DNA of 64,000 nucleotides from Linanthus parryae (lineage: Eukaryota; Streptophyta; Magnoliopsida; Ericales; Polemoniaceae): NCBI GenBank assembly GCA_023055425.1, contig JALGPY010000012.1, positions 12,025,922 to 12,089,921 of the forward strand. The letters are read 5' to 3'. Shown here piece by piece: positions 24,224-36,700 of this stretch. The number at the start of each line of letters is the position of its first letter. Position 1 is the first letter of the stretch. The notes beneath the pieces were generated by a model. It was given only the letters and a program-made list of their open reading frames with translations. It was not told where the DNA came from and did not search any database. Position numbers and translations under genes: made by a program.

Positions 24224-24565
24224 CTATCCATTCTCCATATCAACGAGAGTACGCCCAGTTGCTAAAAACGGCCTACCTAGAATTATAGGCACATCACCAG
24301 CTGGCATGTCCAATAAGACAAAGTCATCTGGCATGATCAGGCTTCCAACCCTCACAAGTACATCCTGTATCATCCCACATGCTCTCTTGGATGATTTGTC
24401 TGCAAAATGAAGAGTGATCCAGGTTTTCTCAGGCTCCCCCACACTTAACTTTTTGAATACCGACAGAGGCATCAAATTCACGCTTTCTCCCAAATCGGAG
24501 AGAGCTCTCCCAGTGTAGGCATCACCCAACGTAGCTTCAATGACAAAACTACCCGGATCCTTCTT
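24224..24565 (-). pseudogene. Athila-like retroviral-type aspartic protease domain
   Basis: The minus strand encodes a gypsy protease: an ATLGDAYTGRALSDLG lead-in, the active-site block DLGESVNLMPLSVF (D-L-G in place of the usual D-T/S-G, common in this lineage), a flap-like VLVRVGSLIMPDDFVLLDMP and the C-terminal ILGRPFLATGR. The protease matures gag-pol inside the particle. The frame runs from about 24565 to a stop after DMENG at 24224. The upstream gag-protease junction and the downstream RT are damaged or missing. Confidence 0.75.
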
Positions 24566-25076
24566 TTTCTTAGGTAAACCTTACAAAACACATGAACAAA
24601 CATGCTCATTTAAGTTCACTCCGTGAAATTCATCCACTGCTTTCTTACCAAGGAATGCATCCTTAATAAATCGAAAATACATAGGCATCTTTTGAAGTGC
24701 CTCAATCAATGGAATATTAATATGCAGTTTCGAAAATACATTAAGAAAGCGCCTGTACTCTCAGAATCATCCTTCTTCTTCCTATTACGCAATGGATATG
24801 GAAGTTCTGAAGAAGAAATGAAGAAGAAGGAGGAGATGAAATTAATATCTCATTGGAATCCTCCTCGTCCTGCTGATTCATGCCTTTTGATTGGGGGACC
24901 ATGATAGGGGTCTTCTCAGAATCGAAGACTTCATGCTCCTTTGCCTTGGATGTTATCGCTCTGGCATGAGTAGGATATGGAGGGTCTTTGAGTGCTGTAC
25001 CACTGCGAGTTGTGATGGCCTAAACATGTTCCTCAGATGCAACAATAGTGTGTTCCAGTGTTCTGTGTTCGAGTTG
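24566..25076 (-). pseudogene. Athila-like gag C-terminal / linker region, degenerate
   Basis: This lies between the gag frame ending at 25077 and the protease. It has short frames only. A lysine-rich stretch and a PKKKKDPGSF-like lead-in before the protease are recognisable. I see no intact zinc knuckle. Confidence 0.45.
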
Positions 25077-26152
25077 CTACTTAAGATCCTTAACTTCTGC
25101 TAGAGCTTCCCGAAGTGCAACTGCAGAAGTAGTGCTCTCTGCAATCATGGTCATCACGTGCTGACCCATAACTTTCATCACTCCTCTCAGCTTAGCCAAC
25201 TCTGAAGCTAATTCTTGTTGTTGCTGCTGCAACTCTGAAACAACTGCTTCATGCACTGCCTCCACCGCATTCACCTGAACTGTTCCATAATCAATTGCAT
25301 TTTGCTTCATCAGTTCTTGCTGGTGGGACTCATAATCCAAGCTCTCCTTCTGTTCCACCACACGTCTCATAAGCTCATATGCACCTTCAGAGCCGCATTT
25401 GAACAATAAATTGCCCCCAGCTTCTCTGTCGATTTTGTCTTTGTAAGGATTTCCAAGTGCATCGTAGAAGACCTGGATGATATGGGCTTTGTCAATGCCA
25501 TGGTTGGGGCATTTACGTAGCAAGCAGTTGAGACGCTCCCATGCTTTGACCATAGATTCATTCTGTTTTTCTTGAATGACCAAACCTCGTTCTGCAGCTG
25601 AATCATGCGTGAGATGGGAAAACATTTACCCATGAACAAGGAGGCACACTCTTACAATGTCTTGATTGAGTTGGATGACAACGAATCTAGCCAATCCACA
25701 GCAGCTCCCTTGAGACAATGAGGGAAGAGCGTCAGCTTTATTGCTTCAGAAGTGACCCCACTATATCGGATTAGCCCACATTGGCTCTGAAATCTACCAA
25801 TAAATCCATGTGGGTCTTCCTCATGTGTCCCAGCAAAAGTGCACAGTTCCTGAGCAAACTGTATTGTGCCCTGCTTGAGGCAAAAGGTTTCTGCCTGAAT
25901 TGGTGGCCCCACAATTGCTGGCTCCCTTCCTGTAAGATCCTCCTCAAATGCCTGGATTATTGCTTATCCAGAACAGCTATATGCCATTGAGGATGGATGA
26001 GGTCTGGATATTTCTGCCAATGCTTTCTCTACGGCTGCGGCAACCATAGCTCGCAGCTGCTCCGTGGTGAGGCTAATCTGCCCTTGGCCTTCCGCCATAG
26101 CTACCTGAGAAGACAACACTAGCACACCCGTGAGGTACACAGATAGTAACAA
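25077..26152 (-). pseudogene. Athila-like gag, frame-broken
   Basis: It is spread over three minus frames: an N-terminal MAEGQGQISLTTEQLRAMV start within 25964-26152, a core GTHEEDPHGFIGRFQSQC...FPHCLKGAAVDWLDSL (25652-25912), and AWERLNCLLRKCPNHG...FYDALGNPYKDKIDREAGG (25077-25625). This matches the retrotransposon gag domain of Athila-type elements, which builds the particle. A glutamine-rich coiled-coil-like stretch lies near the C-terminus (QQQQELASELAKLRG). It is interrupted by frameshifts near 25640 and 25940. Confidence 0.8.
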
Positions 26153-26208
26153 AAATAAAAATAAAATAAAAACTCCAAACTAATTTCTAACCAAACAACC
26201 TACCGTTG

Positions 26209-26226
26209 TCCCCGGCCACGGCGCCA
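26209..26226 (-). other. Athila-type primer-binding site
   Basis: The minus strand reads TGGCGCCGTGGCCGGGGA, one base off the usual Athila PBS (TGGCGCCGTTGCCGGGGA). It lies six bases inside the LTR boundary and sets the minus orientation. Confidence 0.85.
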
Positions 26227-26232
26227 AAAACT

Positions 26233-27804
26233 TGACACGCTTTCTTACGTGTTACCGCAAGTGCACGGTTCTAGTAACATAGAGTGCGTATATTTAATAC
26301 TCGGGTTTTCGAATCCCACAAGGACAAGCTCAAGATTATTTAGTTACAGTATTAGTTAATCGTGAGGTGACCGGGAAGAATGAAGTAAGAATTTTGAGGT
26401 TGCCACCCCCAATCAAGTGGATGTATTGAAATAACAAAAAGATATAATTAAACACGGTTTAATTAAGTATGGAGAGGGACTAGGCGATCTATGGATCACC
26501 TAGGATTGTTAGAAAATTCCGGATATTGTATTGAAACACGCTAATCCTAACTCAATTATGCCAGGTAACTAGTCACTACAATCTTCTCTCGATCTCACGT
26601 AGTCCTACGTCACGGTCTACTACAGATCCTGTTGGTCCACCATCGTCCACCAAATGGCCAATCCTATTCAAATCACCTCTCAGTCTCATTGATTTAGAAT
26701 TTTTTTCATGTTCTCTATCACCCTAAGCTAAGTCTCCGTCGAGCACTCCACCTAAGTACTAGCAATTCCGGGTACCTACTCCATTGTTGCTAAGGATTAA
26801 GCATAGAACATGAACAATAACAAAACTAAATTAAACATTAAGTAAGATAACATAATCATGAAGAAAAATCATTCTCTAATGGCCATTCATCTCATATATA
26901 GAGTGTGTCAATAACCCTAGTTCAACAATACACCAAAAGACTTGAAGAATCGTAACAAACATGAATCCCAAACATGTATCAATCTCAATAATCCGGAAAA
27001 TATGTCTAATCATAACCCTAGGCTCTCCATAGAGCCTATAAAAGTATCTAGATGCTCAGAGCAATGAAAATAATGACAAGTTTCTCCATAGATATTGAAA
27101 GAGAAGAGAAGAACTGATCAAACGGTGAAATCGCCAAAGCTCCGACGAATTCGTGCAATATCCAAGCTCCAAGATGCTCTCCAATGGTGTATCGTGCGTC
27201 TATGATGTCTCGTATATCACGTTTTTTACCAGCTGGGTGTGTTTTTTATGTAACTTGGCCGAAATTGCATTTCAGCCCCTCCAGTTTGTAATTCCCAGAC
27301 AGAATTGTAAACTGATCTTGCGCAGGCCACATCTCCCTCATCCGGACTCGTATTTGGACCTACCAATATATCCTGGGAAATTTAAGGATGTCTACTTTCC
27401 AATGGCGCAAGCCTTGCTCCCAAATTGTTTTTAGATTTTCTTGAGCATCGAAAATAGTGAAGGCTGGTCCTGAGTGACTTCCCAACTTTGCTTCCTTTTT
27501 GCATCATCTTTTCTCCTCTTCATATACCTCCATTCCAAGCATGTCCAAGCCTCTCATAATCTCCATTGCACATATTTTACCTTAGTTACATAATACTAAA
27601 CAACCTGTGCAATTATCTTCGCAAATATGAGAGAAAAATTGCGCGAATAAGCTAGAGACTACACTTTTCACTCTTAGGCATGTAAATCATTAATTTCACA
27701 TATTTGTGCACATATACCATATAAACATGTGAAATAAGCCTAATGCAAGTGATAAGAAAGTATTATAATAACTCATAAATGAGAGTTATCAAATACCCCC
27801 CACA
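26233..27804 (-). repeat. Athila-like 5' LTR
   Basis: It runs from tgacacgctttcttacg to taccccccaca. A 17-base segment, atgcaagtgataagaaa (27743-27759), is repeated immediately outside the LTR at 27807-27823. Confidence 0.85.
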
Positions 27805-27823
27805 CTATGCAAGTGATAAGAAA
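27805..27823. other. Filler-like junction sequence
   Basis: The last 17 of these bases are an exact copy of 27743-27759 inside the adjacent LTR. The following sequence (tctcaaaagaagtgaaatatgg) is interior D leader. It looks like templated filler at a repaired break. Confidence 0.6.
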
Positions 27824-28014
27824 TCTCAAAAGAAGTGAAATATGGATCCTGTCACCCACTAGAAAACATAATGATATTTTCTGCATCACTATTTGAGGGT
27901 TATTAATTTGAGAAAAATAGTGGGAGCTATGTCTAATAATCTAGCCATCATTAAATATAGTTATTAATTCACTAAATACTAAAACTTGTATATTTCTCAT
28001 GTTGTAGAATTCCA
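27824..28014 (+). other. Interior D leader, 3' remnant
   Basis: It aligns with 14767-14959 of interior B, just upstream of gag. The first roughly 1.5 kb of the leader and its PBS are missing. Confidence 0.75.
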
Positions 28015-31000
28015 ATGGCAAACAACTCATCGAGTTCATCACACTCCCTACGTTTTTTCATTAAGAAGGACAAGATTTATGGAACCAACTTCCTAGACTG
28101 GTATAGGAACTTGAGAATCGTTTGCAAGCAGGAAAAGAAACTGTACACTCTAGAGGAAGAAGATCCTCAGGCTCCACAGAACAATACCGCTGCAGCCCTA
28201 AATGCGCATCAAAAGTTCGTTGATGATGCTAATGATGCGGCATTCCTAATGCTTTGCACCATGTCCTCTGAGCTCCAGAAGCAACATGAGAACATGGCTG
28301 CGTTCGATATGATCGCACACTTGAAGCAGCTCTTTCAAGAGCAGGCCAGGTTAAGAGGTATGAAGTCACTAAGGCATTGTTCAAATGTCATCTTTCATAG
28401 GGAAACCCAGTGGGACCTCATGTACTCTGAACGATCGGGTACTTGGAGAATCCTGCGCGTCTAGGTTTACCGATGGGTCAAGAGTTGGCCACAGATCTCG
28501 TGTTGTAATTGTTGCCTGAGAGTTATGGACAGTTCGTCATGAGCTATAGAATGAACGAGATCGTGAAATCTCTGCCACATCTACTCAATATGTTGAGGAA
28601 AGTTGAACAAAATATCAAAAAGGGAAAGGGCAAGGCCATAATGATGGTGCATAAAGGGAAGGGCAAAACGTTTTCCTCCACCTCCAAACGAAAAGGCAGG
28701 CAATTGCTAAATCCAGGGAAGTTGCTCTTAAGCCTGTTGGTGGCGTTGCCAAGGGCATGACTAATGGTAATTGTCACTCTGCAGTCAGTCTGGACACTGG
28801 AAGAGGAACTGCCCAAAGTATCCGGAGGATAAAAGGCTTGGAATAGTGATTCCACCACCACCGGGTATTATTGTTATAGATGTCAATATTACTTTCTCTT
28901 CATGCTGGGTATTGGATACTAGATGTGAATCTCACATTTGTCGAAATGTGCAGGATCTAAAGAGAAGTATGAGATTGGCTAAAGGGGAGATAGATCTGCG
29001 TGTTGGGAATGGACCAAAGGTTGTTGCATTGGTTGTTGGCGTAAACGAGCTGTCTCTGCCTTCAGGATTAGTTTTAGAATTAAATAATTGCTATTTTGTG
29101 CCTGCTATAAGCAGAAACATTATTTCTATTTCTTGTTTGGACAAGGAAGGCTTTAGTATTTCAATAAAGGACAATTTTTGCTCCATTTACTTTGATAGTA
29201 TTCACTATTGTAGTGCGCAATTATTTAATGGATTGTATATCCTTGATCTAAATAATCACGTCTATAACATAAATACCAAGAGGATTAAAATAAATGATTC
29301 AAATCATGCTTATCTATGGCACTGTTATTTAGGCCATATAAACGAGAAACATGTATCTAGACTCCATGAAGATGGATTCCTAGACTCATTTGATTTTAAA
29401 TCATATGATACATGTGAGGCTTTTTTATTGGGAAAAATAACAAAGTCCTCTTTCAATTAGAAGGTGAGAGGACTAGTGAGTAATTGGCGCTTGTGCATAC
29501 TGATGTATGTGGCCATCTGTCACTCCTCCCAGGGGTGGTTATGTCTACTTCATTACGTTTACTGATGATTTCAGTAGATATGTATTTGTATACCTTATGA
29601 AGGCCAAATATGAATCTTTTGAAAAGTTCAACGAATTCAAGAATAAAGTAGAGAAGAAACTTGGCAAAAGTATTAAGGATCTACGATCGGATTGTGGAGG
29701 AGAGTACTTGAGCTAAGAGTTTGAAGACTATATTAGAGAGTGTGGGATAATATCCCAACTCACTCCACCCGGAAGGCCACAGTGTAATGGCGTGTCCGAG
29801 AGGAGGAATCGAACACTGTTGGAAATGGTTCGATCTCTGATGTGTCAAACTGATCTTTCATTATCCTTTTGGGACTACGCTCTATTGCGTGCAGCTTTCA
29901 CCATTAACCGTGTTCCATCTAAATTGGTCATGAAGACACCACATGAGATGTGGAATGGGAGGCGTTGCGATGGCTATGTAAAATGTTTACAATCAGACAA
30001 ACTCGGGCCTAAGTCGTATAAGTGTAAGTTTTTGGGATACCCTAAGGAAACTAAAGGGTATTACTTCTATAATCCAACTGAGAACAAAGTGTTTGTTGCT
30101 GGTCCGGTGTGTTTCTAGAAAGAGAATTTGTCTCTAAAGAAGCAATTGGAAGGACTCTGGAACTTCATCAAGAACGAGGATGAATCTTGGGTCTAAAAGA
30201 AGGTTAGTTGGAGCTCTGTTGCTTTTCTGGTCTTGTATGTGGATGACATACTACTCGTTGGAAACAACATTCCCATGACGCAATCTATGAAAGATTGGCT
30301 AGGAAAGTGTTTCTCAATAAAGAGTTAGGGGAAGCATCTTATATACTTGGTATCAAGATCTATAGAGATTGATCGAGGAAGCTGCTATGCCTAAGTCAAA
30401 GTACATATATCGACAAGGTGTTCAATCGGTTCAACATTCAATATTACAAATAGGGATTCTTGCCCTTGTCGCATGGAATCACTATTTCGAAGCGTGATTG
30501 TCCTTCCAATGATATTGAGAAGGAACACATGACTAGGATACCATATGCATCGGCCATAGGATCCATCATGTACGCCATGTTATGTAGTAGACCAGATATG
30601 TCATACGCGTTGAGTATGACAAGAAGATATCAGTATAATCCGCGTGAGAGTCCCTGGATAGCGGTTAAGAAAATCCTAAAGTACTTGAGAACAACTAAGG
30701 ATGCATTCTTGATCTATGGAGGGGAGGAAGAGTTGCATGTAATGGGTCACGCAGATGCACGCTTCCAAACCGACAGAGATGATTTCATATCGCATTTGCG
30801 ATTTGTGTATTGCCTGAATGGAGGAGCTGTGAACTGGAAGAGTTCCAAGCAAGAGACGGTTGCTGATTCCAAAACTGAGGCTGAGTACACTGGTGCAAGT
30901 GGCGCAGAAAAGGAAGCTGCTTGGATTATGAAGTTGATTGCTAAACTTGGTGTGGTTCCTAGTATTGTGGATCCAATAGAGTTGTATTGTGACAACGCTG

Positions 31001-31224
31001 GGGCGATCGCAATATCAAAGGAACCCTGGTCACACCAGAAATCCAAACACGTACTTAGAAATTTCCATCTTATTCGAGATATCGTCGATAGAGGAGATGT
31101 GAAGATATGTAAGATTCCTACAGCAGAGAATCTGTCAGATCCACTTACAAAGCCGCTTGTTCTGCACCAGCATGAACGGCACTCTAGGTCTATGGGCATA
31201 CGGAATGCGCCAGATTGGCTCTAG
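28015..31224 (+). pseudogene. Degenerate copia gag-pol of interior D, RT largely deleted
   Basis: It opens with MANNSSSSSHSLR at 28015 and follows the B and A polyprotein: gag, zinc-knuckle remnant (its first CxxC is disturbed), protease with DTR, integrase zinc binding and core (frames 28771-29460, 29507-29716 and 29792-30118, with NGVSERRN intact), then a jump to the RT C-terminal part (YVDD near 30238-30249) and RNase H ending at 31224. Compared with B, about 0.7 kb (B 17145-17846) is deleted at an ACTT microhomology near 30165, removing the hinge and the first RT motifs. It shares four inactivating changes with B (gag one-base loss, TAA, TAG and lost G). Confidence 0.88.
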
Positions 31225-31238
31225 TGCAAGAGAGAGAC

Positions 31239-32658
31239 TGTTGGAATAGGAGCCCTAGAGGCAATCGTGTTAGTATGGATAGTGATTTTGGCTAAAACCG
31301 TTCATTGTATTATTTATGCAGATATTTAATATAATGAAGTCCTTAGATTGCAAATATGTTTTTTATTTTAAATATCATTTGTCAATTAAATTAATTAACA
31401 GAACGATCAACTATAGACTAGTATGGGGTTGGATTGATATGGAGATATCACGATCCAACACATGGGTAAGCATTAGGAGTAATAGCATACTGGATTGACC
31501 CATACCGAGAAGGCTACATACAAGTTATGTCAAGTCACAATTGCTTCTCGTAGTGACAACGGTATTGTCATCCTTAGACTTGAAGTCACTAGATCCTCTA
31601 GTTGTGGATAATTGTGTTTTGACATCGTCAAACGCTACACGTAACTGGGTAGTAATAAAGGCGTTCATCAGATACAAAAAGGAATCAATCTTAGAGATAG
31701 TAGTGACGTAGAGAGGATTTTTCCCTCCTACATAACGGGAGTAGATATCCATGGCCACTCAATGGATGGTGCTCATAGAATGTCTGGCCGGACTCAGATA
31801 AATCAATATAGGAAATTGATGTTATCTTCATGGATGAGACTATTTCTAGGATCGAGAAACTGTGGATTAGATATACGAGTGTGACTTGTATATCTCGTGT
31901 CGAATCCGGATATAGAGACAAAGGGATGAGACCATACTTGCGCAAGGTATGTCGGATGGCTATTTCTATTAGTTGGGTAGCATGGATGTCTTGCTAAAGG
32001 CCGCTCCATGTTAGTAAATTGTTACTACCAACTAAGTAGAAACCTATGGGGTCACACTCCCTATGGATTAGACCCAAATTCGGAAGTAATTAATATGATT
32101 AATTAATAAGAAGGATCAATACGCAACTACTTGAAAACCTAGTAGGACTAATTTACAAGTAGGACTAATCCGTACATGAGTAGGATTAGGATAGCGACTT
32201 TTATGCAGTCAACAAGGAGTTTTAGGAGTATATAAAAGCACTCCTAGCTTACTTCCCACAACTAATTCTCATAATACATTGAGTGGGAGAGAGAAAGCAA
32301 GGAGAGAGAGCAAATCCCAAAGGAGGCCGAAACCCCCTTGGGACCGCCCCTACCCCGTCGGCCGAACAACGACGACCGCCCCTCCTTGCTCCGTTTTGCG
32401 TGATCGTGATCTTCTTACTCTTATTCTTTCAATCTTAGCTAGCACAAAGGCTTGAAGGATCCGGATTCAATCCTATGAGTGGACTAGCCATAGAGACGTG
32501 AACACAATTTCACGTGAGAAGTCATCAAAGGAGATCCTAAAAGTATTTTGATACTAACCCTTACTATCATTATGTAGACTCTTTTAATGATCCTTGGAGG
32601 GTCTTGAATGGATTAATTTATGTTTATTCCGCTGCGTATCCGTTATCAAAACCCTACA
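31239..32658 (+). repeat. Composite B-D, last LTR (1420 bp)
   Basis: It runs from TGTTGGAATAGGAGCCC to CAAAACCCTACA, then the CGAAC duplication. Its preceding purine tract is changed to AGAGAGAGAC (31229-31238), whereas B has AAGGGGGAGAC. Confidence 0.9.
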
Positions 32659-32663
32659 CGAAC

Positions 32664-33770
32664 CTCCTTGGTGGCCAATAGGTAGGGGCTGCACCTCTTG
32701 GTGTTGTCTCCTTGCTCTGTTATTTCACTCAATAATGATTCTTTTGCAAAATAATATGGCTATGACTCTCCTTTTATAAATAAAAACTCATTATCTACAA
32801 ACTTGACCCAATACTAATCATTTCCATAGACGAATTAGTCCACTTTGCAAATTAGTCCAGCTAACTTTGCACATGGTTGCGTTTTGATCCTTTGGATTAA
32901 CTAGTCCAACTAATTAATATTCATATCCAGTTTAATCCTTTAGTGTGTGCCCATGTAGGTTTCTATTAAGTTGGTAGTAACAATTAAAAACATAGAGTGG
33001 TGTCTAGCAACAGATCTATGCTACTGAACTAATAGAAATAGTTAGTGATCTTACAAACCTTGTGTCGAATGTTACCGTGTTGTATTGTCCATTTGTATCT
33101 ATATCTGAATTGGACAAGAGAAATAAATGTCACACTCGTATATCCAATCCATAGTTTCTCGATCCTGGGAAGAGGCTTACCTGTACAGATAACGTCAATA
33201 TCACATATTGATTTATCTGAGTCTGGCCAAACATTCAATAAGCACTACCCCTCGAGTGGTCGTGGATATTTTCTCCCATTATTTGGGAGGGACATATACT
33301 CTCTACATCACTACCATCTCTCAACTTTCTTCCTATCATGTCCAATTATCGCCTTTATTGCTACTCAGTTACGGTGTAGCGTTTGACGAGATCAAAACAT
33401 GATATTTCACAACTAGAGTATTCAGTGACTTCCTGTATTAAGACTAAAACAAAGTTGTCACTACGAGAAGCACTTGTGACATTAACATAATTTATATGTA
33501 GCATTCTCGTGGTGGGTCAATTCAGTATCCCATTACTCCTAATGCATGCCCATGTCCTGGACTTGATATCTCCATATCAATCTACCCACATACTAGTCTA
33601 CAGTGATTGTCCTATTAATCAATATAATGGGCTAAGGATAATTAAGATAAACAACAATTGTAATCTACGGACTTCGTAATATTAAATATCTCATAAATAA
33701 TAAATGAATATTCTAGCCAAAATAATGTTCATACTAAAATAAGATTGCCTCTAAGGAATCTACTCCAACA
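32664..33770 (-). repeat. Element E 3' LTR, right part
   Basis: It resumes the LTR split at 3334 and ends ctactccaaca at 33770. The complement of a PPT (gctcccacttgc) follows at 33772-33783. Confidence 0.8.
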
Positions 33771-36700
33771 GGCTCCCACTTGCACTAGAGCCAATCTGAT
33801 GCATCTCGTGTGCCTAGAGATCTAGTGTGCCCTTCATGATTTCGCTGCACAAGCGGCTTTGTGGGGATCTGAAAGATTACTGTCTGTTGGAATCTTGCAT
33901 ATATTCACATCTCCTCTTTCAATGATCTCTCGAATGAGATGGAATCTCCTAAGTACGTGATTGGATATTTGGTGTGACAGGGGTTCCTTGGCTTGTGCGA
34001 TCGCCCCACTACTGTCACAGTACAACGCAATGGGATCCACTATGCTAGAACCACACCCAGCCCGGTGATAAAATTCTTAATCCAAATAGCCTCCTTTGTT
34101 GCGCCTGACGCAGCAATGTACTCAACTTCAATTGTAGAATCAGCAATTGTCTCTTGCTTGGAACTCTTCCAGCTCAAAGCTCCTCTACTTAGGCACAACA
34201 CATAACAAGACTACAATCTTTAATCATCTTTATCGGTTTGGAAGCTCATGTCAATGTAACCCATTACACTGAGTTCTTCTTCCACTCCATATATCAAGAA
34301 TGCATCCCTAGTTCTTCTCAAGTACTTGAGGATATTCTTGACAGCAATCCAGTTATTCTCACCCGGATTGGACTGGTATCTGCTTGCCATACTCAACGTG
34401 TATGACACATCTGGTCTAGTCCCCTTAACATGGCGTACATGATAGATCCAATAAAAGATGCATATGGGATGTTACTCATGCGGTCCTTCTCAATCTGATT
34501 GGAAGGGCAGTCATCCTTCGTAAGGGTGAATCCATGCGACATGGGAAAGAATCCTTTCTTTAATTATTGCATGTTGAACCATTTCAACACCTTGTCTATA
34601 TATGTACTTTGACTTAGGTCGAGAAGCTTCCTAGATCTATCCCTATAGATCTTGATACCAAGTATATAAGCTGCATCTCTTAATTCCTTCATTCAGAAAC
34701 ACTTCCCTAGCCAATCTTTAACGAATTGCAATGTAGGGACATCACTTTTAATGAGTAGTATATCATCTACATACAAGACCAGAGACACAAGTTCATCTTC
34801 GTTCTTGATGAGGCCAAAATCATTAACTGTATCATCAAATCATAGATTCCAACTCCTATAAGCTTGCTTCAATCCATAAATGGATCTATGCAACTTACAG
34901 ATTTTGTTTGAATGCTTTGGATCCTTAAAACCCTCTAGATGTGTCATGTACACATCCTCACGGAGGTTTCTATATAGGAACATTTTTTTGAAATCCATAT
35001 GCCAAATCTCATAATCGTGATAAGCTGCAATAGAAAGTAAGATACGAATGGATTTGTTCATTGCCACTGGGGAAAAGGTTTCATCATAGTCAATACTGTG
35101 AACCTATCTGCATCCTTTTTCCACCAATCGGACCTTGTAGGCAACTACATTGTCATCAATGTCGGTCTTCTTCTTGAAGACCCACTTGCACTCTATGGGT
35201 CGAGCTTCTTCGGGTGGTTCCACCAAAGTCCATTCTTTTTTGGTATACATGGACTCCATTTTGAATCTCATGGCCTCAAGTCATTTCTTAGAGTCAAGCC
35301 CCTTTACGGCCTCTTCATAGGTAGTGGTCTCATCATCCATGAGTGGTACGTCACCGGGATCAGTCACGAGAAGTGCATACCTCTCTGGATCTTGACATAC
35401 CCTACTCAACCTATGAAGCTCTTGTGTTACTTGAGTAGGTTGCTCCACAACTACTTGCGGTTCCTGCTCATGTTCCATTGTAGGATTAGTGTCTTGTGGT
35501 TCTTGAACTTCTTCAAGTTCCATAGTCCTCCCACTGGCTTCTTTATAGACAAATTCTCTTTCTAGAAACACACTGGTCCGAGTAACAAACACTTTTTCTC
35601 GATTGGATTGTATAAATAATATCCTTTTGTTTCCTTAGGATATCCCACAGACTTACACTTATCCGACATGGGTTCGAGCTAGTCTTCTTGTAAACGCTTT
35701 ACATAGACGTCTCAACTCCAAATCTTCATAAACGAAACTATGGGATGCCTCCTAGTCCATATCTCTATGATGTCTTCATGAATGATTTGGATGGAACACG
35801 GTTAATGGTAAAAGCTTCAGTTAATAAAGCATGTCCCCAAAACAATATTGCAAGATATGTTTGACACATCACTAGACCGCACCATGTCCAACAGGGCGCG
35901 ATTCCTCCTATCGGACATGCCATTCCATTGTGGCGTTCCGGGTGGAGTGAGTTGGGATAAGATCCCACACTCTCTATGATAGTCATCAAACTCTTAGCTC
36001 AAGTATTCTCCTCCACGATCCGATCATAGAGCCTTGATACTCTTTCCAAGTTGCTTCTCTACTTTTTCTTGAAAACATTTTAAAGGATTCGGATTTGGTC
36101 TTCATACGGTACACAAAACCATATCTACTGAAGTCATCAGTAAATGGAATGAACTAAACATAACCACCTCTCGCAGGCGTGGTAAATAGTCCACACACAT
36201 CAGTATGTATGAGTGCCAATAGCTCACTAGTCCTCTCACCTTTCTTATTGAAAGGAGACTTAGTCATTTTCCTCAATAAACAACATTCACATGTCTCACA
36301 TGATTCATAATCAAATGAGTCTAGAAATCCATCCTTATGGAGTCAAGAAATGTGTTTCTCGTTTATGTGGCCAGAACGACAATGCCATAGATAAGTAGGA
36401 TTTAAATCATTAGTTTTAATCCTCTTGGTATTTAATTTACACACAGAATTACATAGATCAAGGATATATGATCTATTAGAGAAAAGCGAACTACAATAGT
36501 GCATATTATCAAATAAATGGAGCAACACTTGTCCTTTATTGTTATAGGAAAACCCTTCTCGTCCAAACAAGAAACATAAATAATGTTCGTACTCATAGTA
36601 GGTACATAAAAGAAATTGTCTAATTCTAAGAAGGTAAAGATAACTCATAAATGCTTGCGGCTAATGCAGCAACTCTTGATCGATTACCAACGCGCAAGTC

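Larger units (their letters stand above)
19938..27804 (-). mobile_element. Athila-like Ty3/gypsy element, pol-deleted
   Basis: The element is 7.9 kb, with related LTRs of about 1.57 kb (19938-21514 and 26233-27804) running TGTGGGGGTATTTGATAAC to AAGCGTGTCA on the minus strand. A PBS of the Athila tRNA-Asp type follows the right-hand (5') LTR. The interior encodes only gag and an aspartic protease, then a long noncoding 3' region with a palindromic array. Reverse transcriptase, RNase H and integrase are missing, so any movement would need another element. Flanking 5-mers (cttcg left, ctatg right) do not match; the right flank shows filler DNA. Confidence 0.8.
3330..32663 (+). mobile_element. 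Composite Angela-like copia insertion B-D: LTR-int-LTR-int-LTR
   Basis: One insertion unit is bounded by the direct repeat CGAAC (3330-3334 and 32659-32663). In order it holds LTR 1 (3335-3539 plus 12052-13258, split by element A), interior B (13259-18919), a middle LTR missing its 3' end (18920-19937), an Athila-like insertion (19938-27804), interior D missing its 5' part (about 27824-31238) and LTR 3 (31239-32658). A 5-bp duplication at the outermost LTRs only, with both interiors in one orientation, indicates a tandem element sharing its central LTR rather than two independent insertions. Confidence 0.8.
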
